NCBI GenBank assembly: GCA_963707975.1
Contig: OY970177.1
Coordinates: 2,356,001-2,420,000, forward strand
Origin: CAVVXX01 sp963707975
GTDB taxonomy: Bacteria; Pseudomonadota; Alphaproteobacteria; Micropepsales; Micropepsaceae
Direction of reading: 5' to 3'
Length of the DNA stretch: 64,000 bases
The position numbers and the translations under genes were made by a program. Below are positions 9,667 through 18,167 of the stretch, piece by piece (the first letter of the stretch is position 1; every line of letters starts with the position of its first letter). The notes under the pieces were generated by a model, which was not told the origin of the DNA, searched no databases, and saw only the letters and a list, made by a program, of their open reading frames with translations.

Positions 9667-10971
9667 TTACACCGCCTCGGGCGGCACAGGGTCGCCTTCG
9701 GTCAAATTCGTGGCGGCGGGCGGCGCATAGGCCACCGGCATTTCGTGGCTGAGCTTCCATGTGGCGAGCAGACGCACGAAGACGAAAATGATCGCGGCGC
9801 CGAAGAAGGCTGCGCCCGGCAGAATGAACGGCGCTTTGGGGCTCACGAAATAACCGAAGATGCCGGTCCACAGCATGGGCGCGAAAATGCTGACCAGGCT
9901 GTTGACGCTGCCGAGCGCGCCCTGCAACAGGCCCTGCTCGTTCGGCGGCACGTTGCGGCTGATCATGCCTTGCACCGCGGGGCCGGCCACCGTCCAGCCG
10001 ATCAGGCCAAGCGGCATGATGGCGTAGATCATCCAGCCCTGCCAAGCGAGGCCGTAAAGCGTCAGCGCGATGGGGGCGATGGTGAGGCCCCAGAAAATCG
10101 TGTTGCGTTCGCCCAGCCATTTCACGATCACGCGCGTCATCACGCCCTGGCCGATGATGAAGACGACGCCTACGGCGGTGAGCGACAGCCCGGTCATGAA
10201 GGTGTCCCATCCATAGCGGTAGGTGGTGTAGAGCACCCACGTCGTTTCCGACACGCGCACGGCCATCTGCGCCAGCACGACGATGACGATGAGCACCAGC
10301 ACCGACGGATAACGCTTGAGCTCGAGCAGCGCGCCAACCGGATTGGCCTGCTTCCACTGGAACTTGCGGCGGTTCTCGGGCGCAAGCGATTCGGGCAGCA
10401 CGAAAATGCCGAACAGCATGTTGAGGAAGGTCAGCCCCGCCGCGGCCAGGAACGGCACGCGAATTCCGGGAAGGGTCATGAACGGTAAATGCAGATCGAT
10501 GCCGCCCAGCACGCCGCCGATGATGGGGCCAATGACAAAACCAAAACCAAACGCCGCGCCGATGAGGCCGAAGCTCTGGGCGCGCTTTTCGGGCGGCGTA
10601 ACGTCGGCCATGTACGCGCCCGCCGTGGTGAAGGTGGCGCCGCAAATGCCGGACAACACGCGGCCCACCGCGAACCACCAGATGTTGGGCGCGAAAGTGA
10701 GGATGAGATAATCGACAGCAAGGCCGGCAAGCGCGATGAAAATAACCGGGCGGCGGCCGAAGCGATCGGACAGCGCGCCCATCAGCGGCGCGAAGATGAA
10801 CTGCATAGCCGCGTAGACGGCCGCCAGCACGCCATAGACATAGGCCGCCTGGCTTGCGTCACCGCCGACGAAGGTCTGAATGAGCCGCGGCAGGATGGGA
10901 TATGCCAGGCCAATGCCCAGCATGTCGATGACGACAACCGCGAGAATGAAAACCAGGCTCGCCTTGCGCAT
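9667..10971 (-). CDS. MFS drug/tetracycline-type efflux transporter
   Basis: 434-residue inner-membrane transporter with about 12 hydrophobic segments, of the DHA1 (TetA-like) drug:proton antiporter type. Seen in sequence: MLGIGLAYPILPRL in helix 1, motif A GALSDRFGRRPV after helix 2, and the antiporter motif with GPIIGG in helix 5. RBS-like GTAGGG precedes the ATG at 10971. It is convergent with the HEPN-like gene and has no adjacent regulator, so the substrate cannot be assigned. Confidence 0.88.
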   Translation of the reverse strand: MRKASLVFILAVVVIDMLGIGLAYPILPRLIQTFVGGDASQAAYVYGVLAAVYAAMQFIFAPLMGALSDRFGRRPVIFIALAGLAVDYLILTFAPNIWWFAVGRVLSGICGATFTTAGAYMADVTPPEKRAQSFGLIGAAFGFGFVIGPIIGGVLGGIDLHLPFMTLPGIRVPFLAAAGLTFLNMLFGIFVLPESLAPENRRKFQWKQANPVGALLELKRYPSVLVLIVIVVLAQMAVRVSETTWVLYTTYRYGWDTFMTGLSLTAVGVVFIIGQGVMTRVIVKWLGERNTIFWGLTIAPIALTLYGLAWQGWMIYAIMPLGLIGWTVAGPAVQGMISRNVPPNEQGLLQGALGSVNSLVSIFAPMLWTGIFGYFVSPKAPFILPGAAFFGAAIIFVFVRLLATWKLSHEMPVAYAPPAATNLTEGDPVPPEAV

Positions 10972-11024
10972 CCCTACCCCCGAAAAAACGAGCGGCAGGT
11001 TGTGGCACGGCGAGAGTTATCGCG

Positions 11025-11993
11025 CTAGTCCTCGGTCTGGCTGGCGATGTCGGTGGCCACCAGCCCGCGATAGGCGCGCGCGGTGGCCGCATAGAGCATG
11101 GCCGCAAAGAGCACTTTCGCCAGGAAGGCAGCCGCCAGCAAAGGCGGAAGCAGCGGGAGCACGTCGCTGGCGGTCCGCATCAATGCCTCCCAATGGCCAG
11201 GCCCCATGGCATGCCAATCAATCAGCCCGAGCTGCAAATGCGGAACCACGGCGATCAGGATGGCCGTATCGGCCAGCACAAGGAGAGCAATAAAGGGCAG
11301 CGCGATTCCGATATAGATTCCAATGATGCGCCAGACATTGCCTTCCGAAAGATTCCAGCTGCGCAGAATGTCGATCTTCTTTTCAGAAACGATGATGGGC
11401 GGCAAAAAGAAATTCAACCTGATGGCGACGTATATGACGCCGCACAGCATAGAGAGATAAAGCAAAATGCCCACGCCAATGGCGGCGGCGATACTGACCT
11501 TAATGAGCGGAAGACAGATAAACAGGCCGATGATGACGGCGATGATCGCAAGGATGACCTGTACCGCATAAACGATCAGAAAAGTGGCGATCCAGGACAA
11601 GAACAAATTCCACACCGGCGCTGAAAGCGAAAAATAGAAAAAGCCTTTTTCTTCCAGGCCGACGGAGGCGCGCGTGAGGCCGACGGCGATCATGGCGCGC
11701 AAAAACATGCAGATGAGGCTGTACAGAATGATCTGCCGGTACAGACCGCCGAACTTCATGACCAAATGCTGGGCCAACGCGTTCTTCTGCGCGTCATCGA
11801 GTGTCGTGCCGTTCGGCGGCATGTTTTGCAGGACGTCCTGTAACATCGATCCGATAGAGGGAATGAGCAGGAAAAATGCCGCCACGCCAATCAGCGCATA
11901 AGGCAGCCAGCAAACGGCCAAGGCCGTCGTGAAACGGCCAAAGCCGAAGTCATAGCCACGGCCTAACGAGCGGAATACCGCGATTTTGCTCAC
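11025..11993 (-). CDS. Multi-pass membrane protein (paralogue of the 12.0-12.9 kb gene)
   Basis: 322-residue integral membrane protein with six or so hydrophobic stretches and no recognised catalytic motif. It shares layout and wording with the upstream neighbour: an N-terminal GYDFGFGRF-type segment followed by a WLPYALIGVAAFFLL helix, a short IILYS loop, and a RLNFFLPPIIVSEKKIDILRSWNLSEGNVWRIIGI segment (compare RLMFLLPAVVVAENHISIKRGWHLTYGNFWRIVAV). The shared segment resembles the membrane part of glycerophosphodiesterase-like (GDPD membrane) proteins. GTG start at 11993. Function unknown. Confidence 0.75.
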   Translation of the reverse strand: MSKIAVFRSLGRGYDFGFGRFTTALAVCWLPYALIGVAAFFLLIPSIGSMLQDVLQNMPPNGTTLDDAQKNALAQHLVMKFGGLYRQIILYSLICMFLRAMIAVGLTRASVGLEEKGFFYFSLSAPVWNLFLSWIATFLIVYAVQVILAIIAVIIGLFICLPLIKVSIAAAIGVGILLYLSMLCGVIYVAIRLNFFLPPIIVSEKKIDILRSWNLSEGNVWRIIGIYIGIALPFIALLVLADTAILIAVVPHLQLGLIDWHAMGPGHWEALMRTASDVLPLLPPLLAAAFLAKVLFAAMLYAATARAYRGLVATDIASQTED

Positions 11994-12024
11994 TTACGCC
12001 CCACGCACCCCACGCCAAACCTGT

Positions 12025-12921
12025 TTAGCTCGGTTTTGTGACAGTTCCTTGCGACCCAGCCAAAGCGCGGTAGGCAAAGGCGCCCGCGCCCGCCGTCAGG
12101 CCCAGATTCAGGATCGTCACGATAAGCCAGACCGGGATCATATAGATGAGCCCGCTCTGCAATTGCGCCTCCATTTGCTGAAGCTGCGCGGCCATATCGT
12201 CCGAGCTCATGCCTGGCTGAATGGATGTCATCATGAAATTGGGGCCGAAGATCAGCAGCTGGATGCAGTACTGCACCACTGCCAGAGGAATGGCGATTGC
12301 CAAGAAGACGGCGACAATGCGCCAGAAATTGCCGTAGGTAAGATGCCAGCCACGCTTGATGCTGATGTGGTTTTCCGCAACCACAACGGCGGGGAGCAGG
12401 AACATCAACCGCACGGCGATGAGGATCAACCCCAGCGCCAGGATCAGCCCGCCCAGCATTGAAATGACTCCAGCCGTGGAAGAATTCGCGGCACCGGCAA
12501 CAGCGGCCAGTATGCCGATAGCGATGCCACCCACGATGCCAAGGCCCATCATGATAAGAATGACGAGAAAATAGGCGCCGATCAGCCGCCATACCGGCTT
12601 GTCGAGCGAGAAATAGAAAAATTTCTGGCCGGGATCCATGCCCAGGGCCTCGCGCATGACTTCGACCGTGACCATCGACATGCAAACGACCACGACCACG
12701 ACAAAGCCCAGCACCAGCAGCAACGCGCTGCCAAGCCCACTCATGTCCTGCGTCGTCATGAAGTGCTGCACCGCGACCACATACGGCATCAGCAGGAAAT
12801 AACCGGCGACGCCGATGAGCACGAAGGGAAACCACGCCACCCCAAGAATGTTGAGAATGTGTCCGAAGGCGAAGCTGTAGGCGTAGGAAATCGTTTTTCC
12901 GATTGGGATTTTTCCCATCAT
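12025..12921 (-). CDS. Multi-pass membrane protein (paralogue of the 11.0-12.0 kb gene)
   Basis: 298-residue membrane protein, the first gene of a tandem pair. It starts at ATG 12921 with a good GGGAGGG upstream. N-terminal GKTISYAYSFAFGHILN is followed by a WFPFVLIGVAGYFLL helix, then four or five further helices, and a cytosolic-looking motif AENHISIKRGWHLTYGNFW shared with the paralogue. A 31 bp gap separates the two genes, so they are probably co-transcribed. No enzyme motif visible; membrane scaffolding or transport is possible but unproven. Confidence 0.75.
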   Translation of the reverse strand: MMGKIPIGKTISYAYSFAFGHILNILGVAWFPFVLIGVAGYFLLMPYVVAVQHFMTTQDMSGLGSALLLVLGFVVVVVVCMSMVTVEVMREALGMDPGQKFFYFSLDKPVWRLIGAYFLVILIMMGLGIVGGIAIGILAAVAGAANSSTAGVISMLGGLILALGLILIAVRLMFLLPAVVVAENHISIKRGWHLTYGNFWRIVAVFLAIAIPLAVVQYCIQLLIFGPNFMMTSIQPGMSSDDMAAQLQQMEAQLQSGLIYMIPVWLIVTILNLGLTAGAGAFAYRALAGSQGTVTKPS

Positions 12922-13019
12922 TCCCTCCCGTTAGGCCTGGCCACAATGCTATGCCGGGCGCAGATTCATCACAACCGGCTTTGTTGCGCCTGCAGGCTTC
13001 CCGGGGCTATCCCATTAGG

Positions 13020-14375
13020 GTGACCGGACCTATCCACATCATTGGCGGCGGGCTGGCGGGGTCGGAGGCTGCTTGGCAGGCGGCGCGCGCGGGCGTGCCT
13101 GTGGTGCTGCACGAAATGCGCCCCACGCGCATGACGCCCGCGCATGCGACGCAAAACCTGGCCGAGCTCGTGTGTTCCAATTCCTTCCGCTCGGACGATT
13201 GCGAAAACAACGCGGTCGGGCTGCTGCATGAGGAAATGCGTCGCGCGGATAGCCTCATCCTGCGCGCGGCGGATGCGAATAAATTGCCTGCAGGCGGCGC
13301 GCTGGCGGTGGACCGGCATGGCTTTTCGGCTGCCGTTCAGCAGGCGCTGACAGATCATCCCAACGTGGAAATTCGCCGCGAAGAAATTGCGGGCCTGCCA
13401 CCGGAAGATTGGCAGAGCGTGATCATCGCGACGGGGCCGCTTACTTCGCCTGCGCTGGCGGAAGCGGTGCGCGCGCTCACGGGCGAAGAGGCTTTGGCCT
13501 TCTTCGACGCTATCGCGCCCATCGTGCATCGCGAATCCATCGATTTCGATATCGCCTGGCTGCAATCGCGCTATGACAAGAGAGGCCCTGGCGGCGGCGA
13601 CGCCGATTACATCAATTGCCCGCTTGACGAAAACCAATACCGCGTGTTCGTCGCCGCGATCCGCGGCGCGGAGAAGACCGAGTTTCACGAGTGGGAAAAG
13701 AACACGCCCTATTTCGAGGCCTGCCTGCCTGTTGAAGTGATGGCGGAGCGTGGCGAAGACACGCTGCGTTATGGGCCGATGAAGCCGGTTGGGCTTTTCG
13801 ACCCGCGCACGGGCCGCCGCCCCTATGCGGTGGTGCAGCTCCGCCAGGACAACGCGCTGGGCACGCTGTGGAACATGGTGGGTTTCCAGACGAAACTGAA
13901 ACATGGCGAGCAGGCGCGCATCTTCCGCATGATCCCGGGTCTTGCGGGCGCGCAATTCGCGCGCCTTGGTGGCATTCACCGCAACATGTTTCTCAATTCG
14001 CCGCTGCTGCTCGACGCGCAATTGCGGCTGAAGGCGCGGCCACAGTTGCGCTTTGCTGGGCAAATTACCGGTGTTGAAGGCTATGTTGAAAGCGCCGCCA
14101 TCGGCTTGCTGGCAGGGCGCTTTGCAGTGGCCGATCAGAGAGAAGAGATTTTCTCACCGCCGCCGGTGACGACCGCACTGGGCGCCCTGCTCGATCACAT
14201 CTGCCACGGCGCCGATGCAAAGACTTTTCAGCCCATGAACATCAATTTCGGATTATTTCCCGATTTGCCAGAAAGCAAAATTCGCGGGAGGGACAAGAAA
14301 AAACTCATCTCTCAACGCGCGCTTGCCGACATTGAAGACTGGCTTGGCAAGGCCCACGCGTCGGCCGCGGAATAA
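13020..14375 (+). CDS. trmFO: Methylenetetrahydrofolate-tRNA-(uracil-5-)-methyltransferase
   Basis: TrmFO is the folate- and FAD-dependent enzyme that makes 5-methyluridine at position 54 of tRNA. The N-terminus PIHIIGGGLAGSEAAWQAA is its FAD-binding GxGxxG segment; HEMRPTRMTPAHATQNLAELVCSNS and the C-terminal MNINFGLFPDLPE are diagnostic. The GTG at 13020 gives 451 residues, the family length; an upstream in-frame extension lacks conserved sequence. It ends one base before the convergent NDUFAF6-like gene stop. Confidence 0.95.
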   Translation: MTGPIHIIGGGLAGSEAAWQAARAGVPVVLHEMRPTRMTPAHATQNLAELVCSNSFRSDDCENNAVGLLHEEMRRADSLILRAADANKLPAGGALAVDRHGFSAAVQQALTDHPNVEIRREEIAGLPPEDWQSVIIATGPLTSPALAEAVRALTGEEALAFFDAIAPIVHRESIDFDIAWLQSRYDKRGPGGGDADYINCPLDENQYRVFVAAIRGAEKTEFHEWEKNTPYFEACLPVEVMAERGEDTLRYGPMKPVGLFDPRTGRRPYAVVQLRQDNALGTLWNMVGFQTKLKHGEQARIFRMIPGLAGAQFARLGGIHRNMFLNSPLLLDAQLRLKARPQLRFAGQITGVEGYVESAAIGLLAGRFAVADQREEIFSPPPVTTALGALLDHICHGADAKTFQPMNINFGLFPDLPESKIRGRDKKKLISQRALADIEDWLGKAHASAAE

Positions 14376-15215
14376 TCATATCCGCCCACACAAAGCCGCA
14401 CCCAGCATTGTCAGCTGGCGGCGAAAGCCCGCAACTTCGCTGGAATTGCGGAATGGGTCGAAGCTCGCACGCGTCATGATGCGCAAATACAGCGGGCAAA
14501 GTGCTGCGGGAAGCAGCGCAGGCAAAGCCACACCGGGCTTGGGAAGTGCGCGTGCCGCTTGCAGATGCGCGAAGGCTGCTTTGGCGATTTTTTCCATGAT
14601 GGATTTTAGCGCGCCGCTGTTGTGGCCGGCAAAGATTTCTTCCGCACTTAATCCCGCTTCGCCCAGCATATCGCGCGGCAGAGTGAGATGGCGGCGCGCG
14701 GCATGAAACGGCAATGCGCGCAACAGGCCGGTTAGCGCATAAGCAATGCCTGCCTCACATGCCTGATCATCGAGCGCGCCACCTGCGTCCAGAATTCGTG
14801 CCGCAAGCCGCATGACATAACCGGAAGTGGCTTCGGCATAGGCTTCGAGCGCCGCTAAATTCGCGAACGGTTGGGGATCAAGATCGCCTTCGCGCGCATC
14901 GATCATGCCATCGAACAGTTCTCGCGGCAGATCGCGCGCATGCAGGACTTCCGCCAGAGCCAGCACGACTTCGTGGCGGCGCGGCTGGCCTGCGTAAAGT
15001 TCTTCCACGGTTTCGCGCCACCATTGCAGGCGGATTTTGCCTGCCATGGGCTCGCGAACGGTTTCGGCGATCTTAGCAACTTCGTGATTGAAGGCATACA
15101 GCGCAAACAGCTGCGAGCGCGCGGGCTCGGGCGTAAACAGCGCCGAAAGATAGCGATCGTAATCCGCGCGGCGTACTTCCGCCGCGCACCAGGCAAGCGC
15201 TTCAGCCGCGCTCAT
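14376..15215 (-). CDS. Squalene/phytoene synthase-family protein, NDUFAF6-like
   Basis: 279 residues with a trans-isoprenyl-synthase fold pattern: DYDRYLSALFTP near the start, KIRLQWWRETVEEL near residue 60, and YVMRLAARIL near 130. The paired Asp-rich motifs of true squalene/phytoene synthases (DxxxD) are not evident, so it fits the alphaproteobacterial group related to mitochondrial NDUFAF6, a complex I assembly factor, better than a carotenoid enzyme. Convergent with trmFO; no carotenoid or hopanoid genes nearby. Exact role inferred only from family. Confidence 0.75.
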   Translation of the reverse strand: MSAAEALAWCAAEVRRADYDRYLSALFTPEPARSQLFALYAFNHEVAKIAETVREPMAGKIRLQWWRETVEELYAGQPRRHEVVLALAEVLHARDLPRELFDGMIDAREGDLDPQPFANLAALEAYAEATSGYVMRLAARILDAGGALDDQACEAGIAYALTGLLRALPFHAARRHLTLPRDMLGEAGLSAEEIFAGHNSGALKSIMEKIAKAAFAHLQAARALPKPGVALPALLPAALCPLYLRIMTRASFDPFRNSSEVAGFRRQLTMLGAALCGRI

Positions 15216-15272
15216 GGAAATGCAAAGGGCCGCCCGGCATGACCGGACGGCCCTCTTCCACGAAACGCGATT

Positions 15273-15890
15273 TCAAGCGAACAGATGCGCTGCGCCTATC
15301 ATGCAGAACAGCATCGGCACCGACAGCATGGTGTTGAGGCGCGAGGCGCGGCCAGCCAGTTTGGCGGCCGCGTCGCGCTCGGGCTGCTGCAAATTGGCGT
15401 AGGCATTGCCGATGTTCAGCACCTTTTTCTGGTTCGGCCAGATGATGAACCAGACGTTGAACCACATGATAGTGCCGAGCCACATGCCGATGCCGATGGC
15501 AATGTTCTTCGGCACAGAGAAGTTCTGGGTCCAATCGAGCGTGTAGGCCTCGACCAGATAGCCGTTCAGCGCGGCAAGGATGATGCCGAATACGATCGTG
15601 CCCATCGCGGCCCAGCGGAACCAGAACAGCGCTTCGGGCGCGATGAACTTCGTGACGCCGCCTTTCAGTTCGGGCGGGATCTTCGGCATGGTGGGCGTCT
15701 GGACGAAATTGAAGTACCACAACAGCCCGATCCACATGATGCCGCAAATCACGTGCAGCCAGCGCAAAAAGAACAGCCAGAATGTGCTGCCGTCATAGCC
15801 GGTGATTTTGAGATAGAGCAGGAACACAAGACCCGCGAGCACGAAGCCCGCAATCACGGTATTGCGCAGATTGCCGAAAATGGCGTCCAC
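15273..15890 (-). CDS. PuuD-like urate hydroxylase membrane domain protein
   Basis: 205-residue membrane protein with about five hydrophobic helices. It matches the membrane part of PuuD (urate hydroxylase / DUF989): FFLRWLHVICGIMWIGLLWYFN with conserved His and Trp, FWFRWAAMGTIVFG, and MWFNVWFIIWPNQ. PuuD in rhizobia carries a C-terminal cytochrome c domain for electron transfer; no CxxCH is present here and the protein stops after the membrane region. No purine-catabolism genes adjoin it. GTG start at 15890. Membrane-family assignment is solid; urate activity is only inferred. Confidence 0.75.
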   Translation of the reverse strand: MDAIFGNLRNTVIAGFVLAGLVFLLYLKITGYDGSTFWLFFLRWLHVICGIMWIGLLWYFNFVQTPTMPKIPPELKGGVTKFIAPEALFWFRWAAMGTIVFGIILAALNGYLVEAYTLDWTQNFSVPKNIAIGIGMWLGTIMWFNVWFIIWPNQKKVLNIGNAYANLQQPERDAAAKLAGRASRLNTMLSVPMLFCMIGAAHLFA

Positions 15891-15983
15891 GGCGAGGCCC
15901 TCCCCCGTGCGATTCTTCGTGCGGCTTTATAGCACCGGGCACTAAGTTTTCACACGAAAACGGCCGGGAGTTAGTGTCTTTTC

Positions 15984-16904
15984 ATGTCTTGTTCACGGCT
16001 TTTGTTGATAGCGGCGGCGGGCGTGGCAGCGTTGTGCGCGCCCAGCATGGCGTTTGCCTGCGCCTGCGGTTGCTCGATTTTCGACGTGGGCACCAGTACG
16101 CTGCTGCCGTCGGGCGCGGGCGGCACGGTTTTCGCCGAATATGATTTTCTCGACCAGACGAAAAATTGGAGCGGGGATTCGCGCGCGCCGGCCGCGGACA
16201 ATGACGACAAGCATATCCGCTCGAATTTCTTTCTCGCGGGCGGCCAATACATGTTCAATGACGACTGGGGCGCGATGGTGGAAGTGCCCTATACCGACCG
16301 TTATTTCCGCACCGCCGATCCCGATGACCCCGGCGTGTTCCGTCATGCGGCGCTTGGCGATATTCGCGTGATGGGGGTCTATTCGGGTTTCGCGCCCGAC
16401 ATGTCCACCGGCGTCGTCTTCGGCCTGAAGCTTCCCACCGGCGATCACACATTCCCGCATTTCGACGCTGACGTTGAAATCGGCTCGGGCAGCACCGATG
16501 CGCTGCTCGGCGGTTACCACTCCGGCGCCTTGGTGACGGATCAGTCGTGGATGTATTTCCTGCAAGTTCTTTGGCAGCACGAAGTCGCGACGCAAGATGG
16601 CTATCGTCCGGGCCTCGAATTGAACGGCGCGGCGGGCATTTCCTATACCGACTGGAAAGTGGGAAATGTGGGCGTTGCGCCCTTGCTGCAGCTTCTCGTT
16701 TCCAACCGCGGGCGCGACGGCGGCCCGGTTGGCGATTCCGGCGACACCGGCTATACGCGGCTGTTCGTTTCGCCGGGCGTGGCGTTTCAGCTGAACGCGT
16801 GGAAGCTTTATGGCGATGTCGAATTGCCGGTTTATCAGCACGTCAACGGCAATCAATTGATCTCGCCCGTTGCCTTCAAGCTGATCGCGAGTTTCAGCTT
16901 CTAG
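15984..16904 (+). CDS. Cys-rich predicted outer-membrane beta-barrel protein
   Basis: 306-residue secreted protein. A Sec signal (LLLIAAAGVAALCAPSMAFA) is followed at once by CACGCSIFDVG, a C-x-C-x-C cluster at the mature N-terminus that could bind metal or carry disulfides. The rest alternates polar and hydrophobic residues in strand-like runs with many Asp/Gly/Tyr and ends in SFSF, a typical barrel C-terminal Phe. Together these suggest an outer-membrane channel or receptor. No TonB plug is seen. Start ATG 15984 places the signal peptide correctly. I do not know a characterised member. Confidence 0.7.
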   Translation: MSCSRLLLIAAAGVAALCAPSMAFACACGCSIFDVGTSTLLPSGAGGTVFAEYDFLDQTKNWSGDSRAPAADNDDKHIRSNFFLAGGQYMFNDDWGAMVEVPYTDRYFRTADPDDPGVFRHAALGDIRVMGVYSGFAPDMSTGVVFGLKLPTGDHTFPHFDADVEIGSGSTDALLGGYHSGALVTDQSWMYFLQVLWQHEVATQDGYRPGLELNGAAGISYTDWKVGNVGVAPLLQLLVSNRGRDGGPVGDSGDTGYTRLFVSPGVAFQLNAWKLYGDVELPVYQHVNGNQLISPVAFKLIASFSF

Positions 16905-16982
16905 ATCGCCAGCCCTTGGGGCGCGCCTGACGCAGCCACTTCACCATGAAGGCGGCGTCCAGCGGCCGAAATAGACAATACC

Positions 16983-17285
16983 TCAGCTTTCGCCCTTGTC
17001 GGCGGGCTGGCCCTTGGACCGCACCTCGGAGAGCGTGCCCTTCAGCACGCGCACCTGGATATTGTCGGCGATCTCGACCAGGACTTCGCCATCATCCTTC
17101 ACCTTGGCCACGCGGCCGACAATGCCGCCCGCCGTCACCACCGTATCGCCACGGCGCACGGCCTCGACCATGGCCTGATGCTGTTTCACGCGTTGCTGCT
17201 GCGGGCGGATGAGCAGGAAGTACATGATCGCGAACACCGCGATCAGCGGGAACAACGTGGAAATGAAAGGATCGGAAAGCGACAT
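16983..17285 (-). CDS. yajC: Preprotein translocase subunit YajC
   Basis: 100-residue accessory subunit of the SecDF-YajC complex. One N-terminal transmembrane helix (FPLIAVFAIMYFLLIRPQQQR) with the diagnostic RPQQ at its cytosolic end, then the soluble core RRGDTVVTAGGIVGRVAKV. Start ATG 17285. In many genomes yajC is followed by secD and secF; here the next gene downstream is the convergent outer-membrane protein, so secDF must be elsewhere. It follows the NlpD-like gene after 69 bp. Confidence 0.95.
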   Translation of the reverse strand: MSLSDPFISTLFPLIAVFAIMYFLLIRPQQQRVKQHQAMVEAVRRGDTVVTAGGIVGRVAKVKDDGEVLVEIADNIQVRVLKGTLSEVRSKGQPADKGES

Positions 17286-17354
17286 AAGGGGCGGGAAATC
17301 CTTTTGCGGGCCGGACTATAGCCGCCTCCGCCCCCTTTGCAACCAGCCTAAATC

Positions 17355-18167
17355 CTAGCGCGAAGCGATGAGCAGCGGCTTGGGATCGACGGGCGTGGTG
17401 CCGTGGCGAATCTCGAAGTGAAGCTGCGGCTGGCTGACGTCGCCGGTCTCACCCGCATAGGCGATGGTTTCGCCCTGCTCCACATGCTGGCCGCGCGCGA
17501 CCAGGATTTCGCCTGTGTGCGCGTAAGCCGTGACGTAACCGTTGTCATGGCGGATCAGCAACAGATTGCCGTAGCCCTTGAGCTCGTTTCCGACATAGGT
17601 GACGGTGCCTGCCGCCGCCGCGCGAACGGGGGCGCCATCGGTGGCCGCGATATTGATGCCATCATTGCGCTCGCCATTGGGGCGCGGACCATAGGGCGAG
17701 AGGATCGCACCCTTCACCGGCCAGAGGAATTGGGCTTCGGGCGCGATGATGCTGTCGAGATCGAGATTCTGTAGCCACACGGCAGACTCCGTTTTCGGCT
17801 GCTCTTGCGGCGGCTCATACGAAGCGCTGATGGCGCGGGCCGCGGGTTCGGGCGCATCGGCGTGCGCGGGGCGAGGCACGGCCACGCGGCCACTGGCCGG
17901 CACTTTCAGCCTTTGCCCGGCATGGAGCGTGTTGGCATCGGGCAAATCGTTGATGGCGACGATGTCGCCCTGCGTCACGTGATAGCGATGCGCGATTTCC
18001 GACACCGTGTCGCCGCGCTCGGCGGTGACCGATATGAAACCGCCATGCGCGGAAGGGTAATCGCCGCCGGAGAAGCTCGCGCAATTGGCCAGCAGCAAGG
18101 GCGCAAACAGGATGAGACCCGCGCGCAACACGCGCAATCTCAATTCACGGCTTACCTTTCCTTCCAT
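17355..18167 (-). CDS. LysM / LytM (M23) lipoprotein, NlpD-like
   Basis: 270-residue envelope lipoprotein. Signal peptide with lipobox LLANC (Cys about residue 28); a LysM domain for peptidoglycan binding (VTAERGDTVSEIAHRYHVTQGDIVAIN) around residues 45-90; a C-terminal M23/LytM domain (GPRPNGERNDGINIAA to QLHFEIRHGT). The first zinc-ligand motif HxGxD is degenerate (NDGIN), as in NlpD/EnvC-type amidase activators, so it probably activates cell-separation amidases instead of cutting peptidoglycan. The ATG at 18167 lies inside the end of pcm (23 bp overlap), implying translational coupling. Confidence 0.88.
   Translation of the reverse strand: MEGKVSRELRLRVLRAGLILFAPLLLANCASFSGGDYPSAHGGFISVTAERGDTVSEIAHRYHVTQGDIVAINDLPDANTLHAGQRLKVPASGRVAVPRPAHADAPEPAARAISASYEPPQEQPKTESAVWLQNLDLDSIIAPEAQFLWPVKGAILSPYGPRPNGERNDGINIAATDGAPVRAAAAGTVTYVGNELKGYGNLLLIRHDNGYVTAYAHTGEILVARGQHVEQGETIAYAGETGDVSQPQLHFEIRHGTTPVDPKPLLIASR

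Noticed and set aside
14376..15215. Carotenoid or hopanoid phytoene/squalene synthase
   Set aside because: The family fold is present but the paired Asp-rich catalytic motifs are not evident and no pathway genes are nearby. An NDUFAF6-like role fits better.
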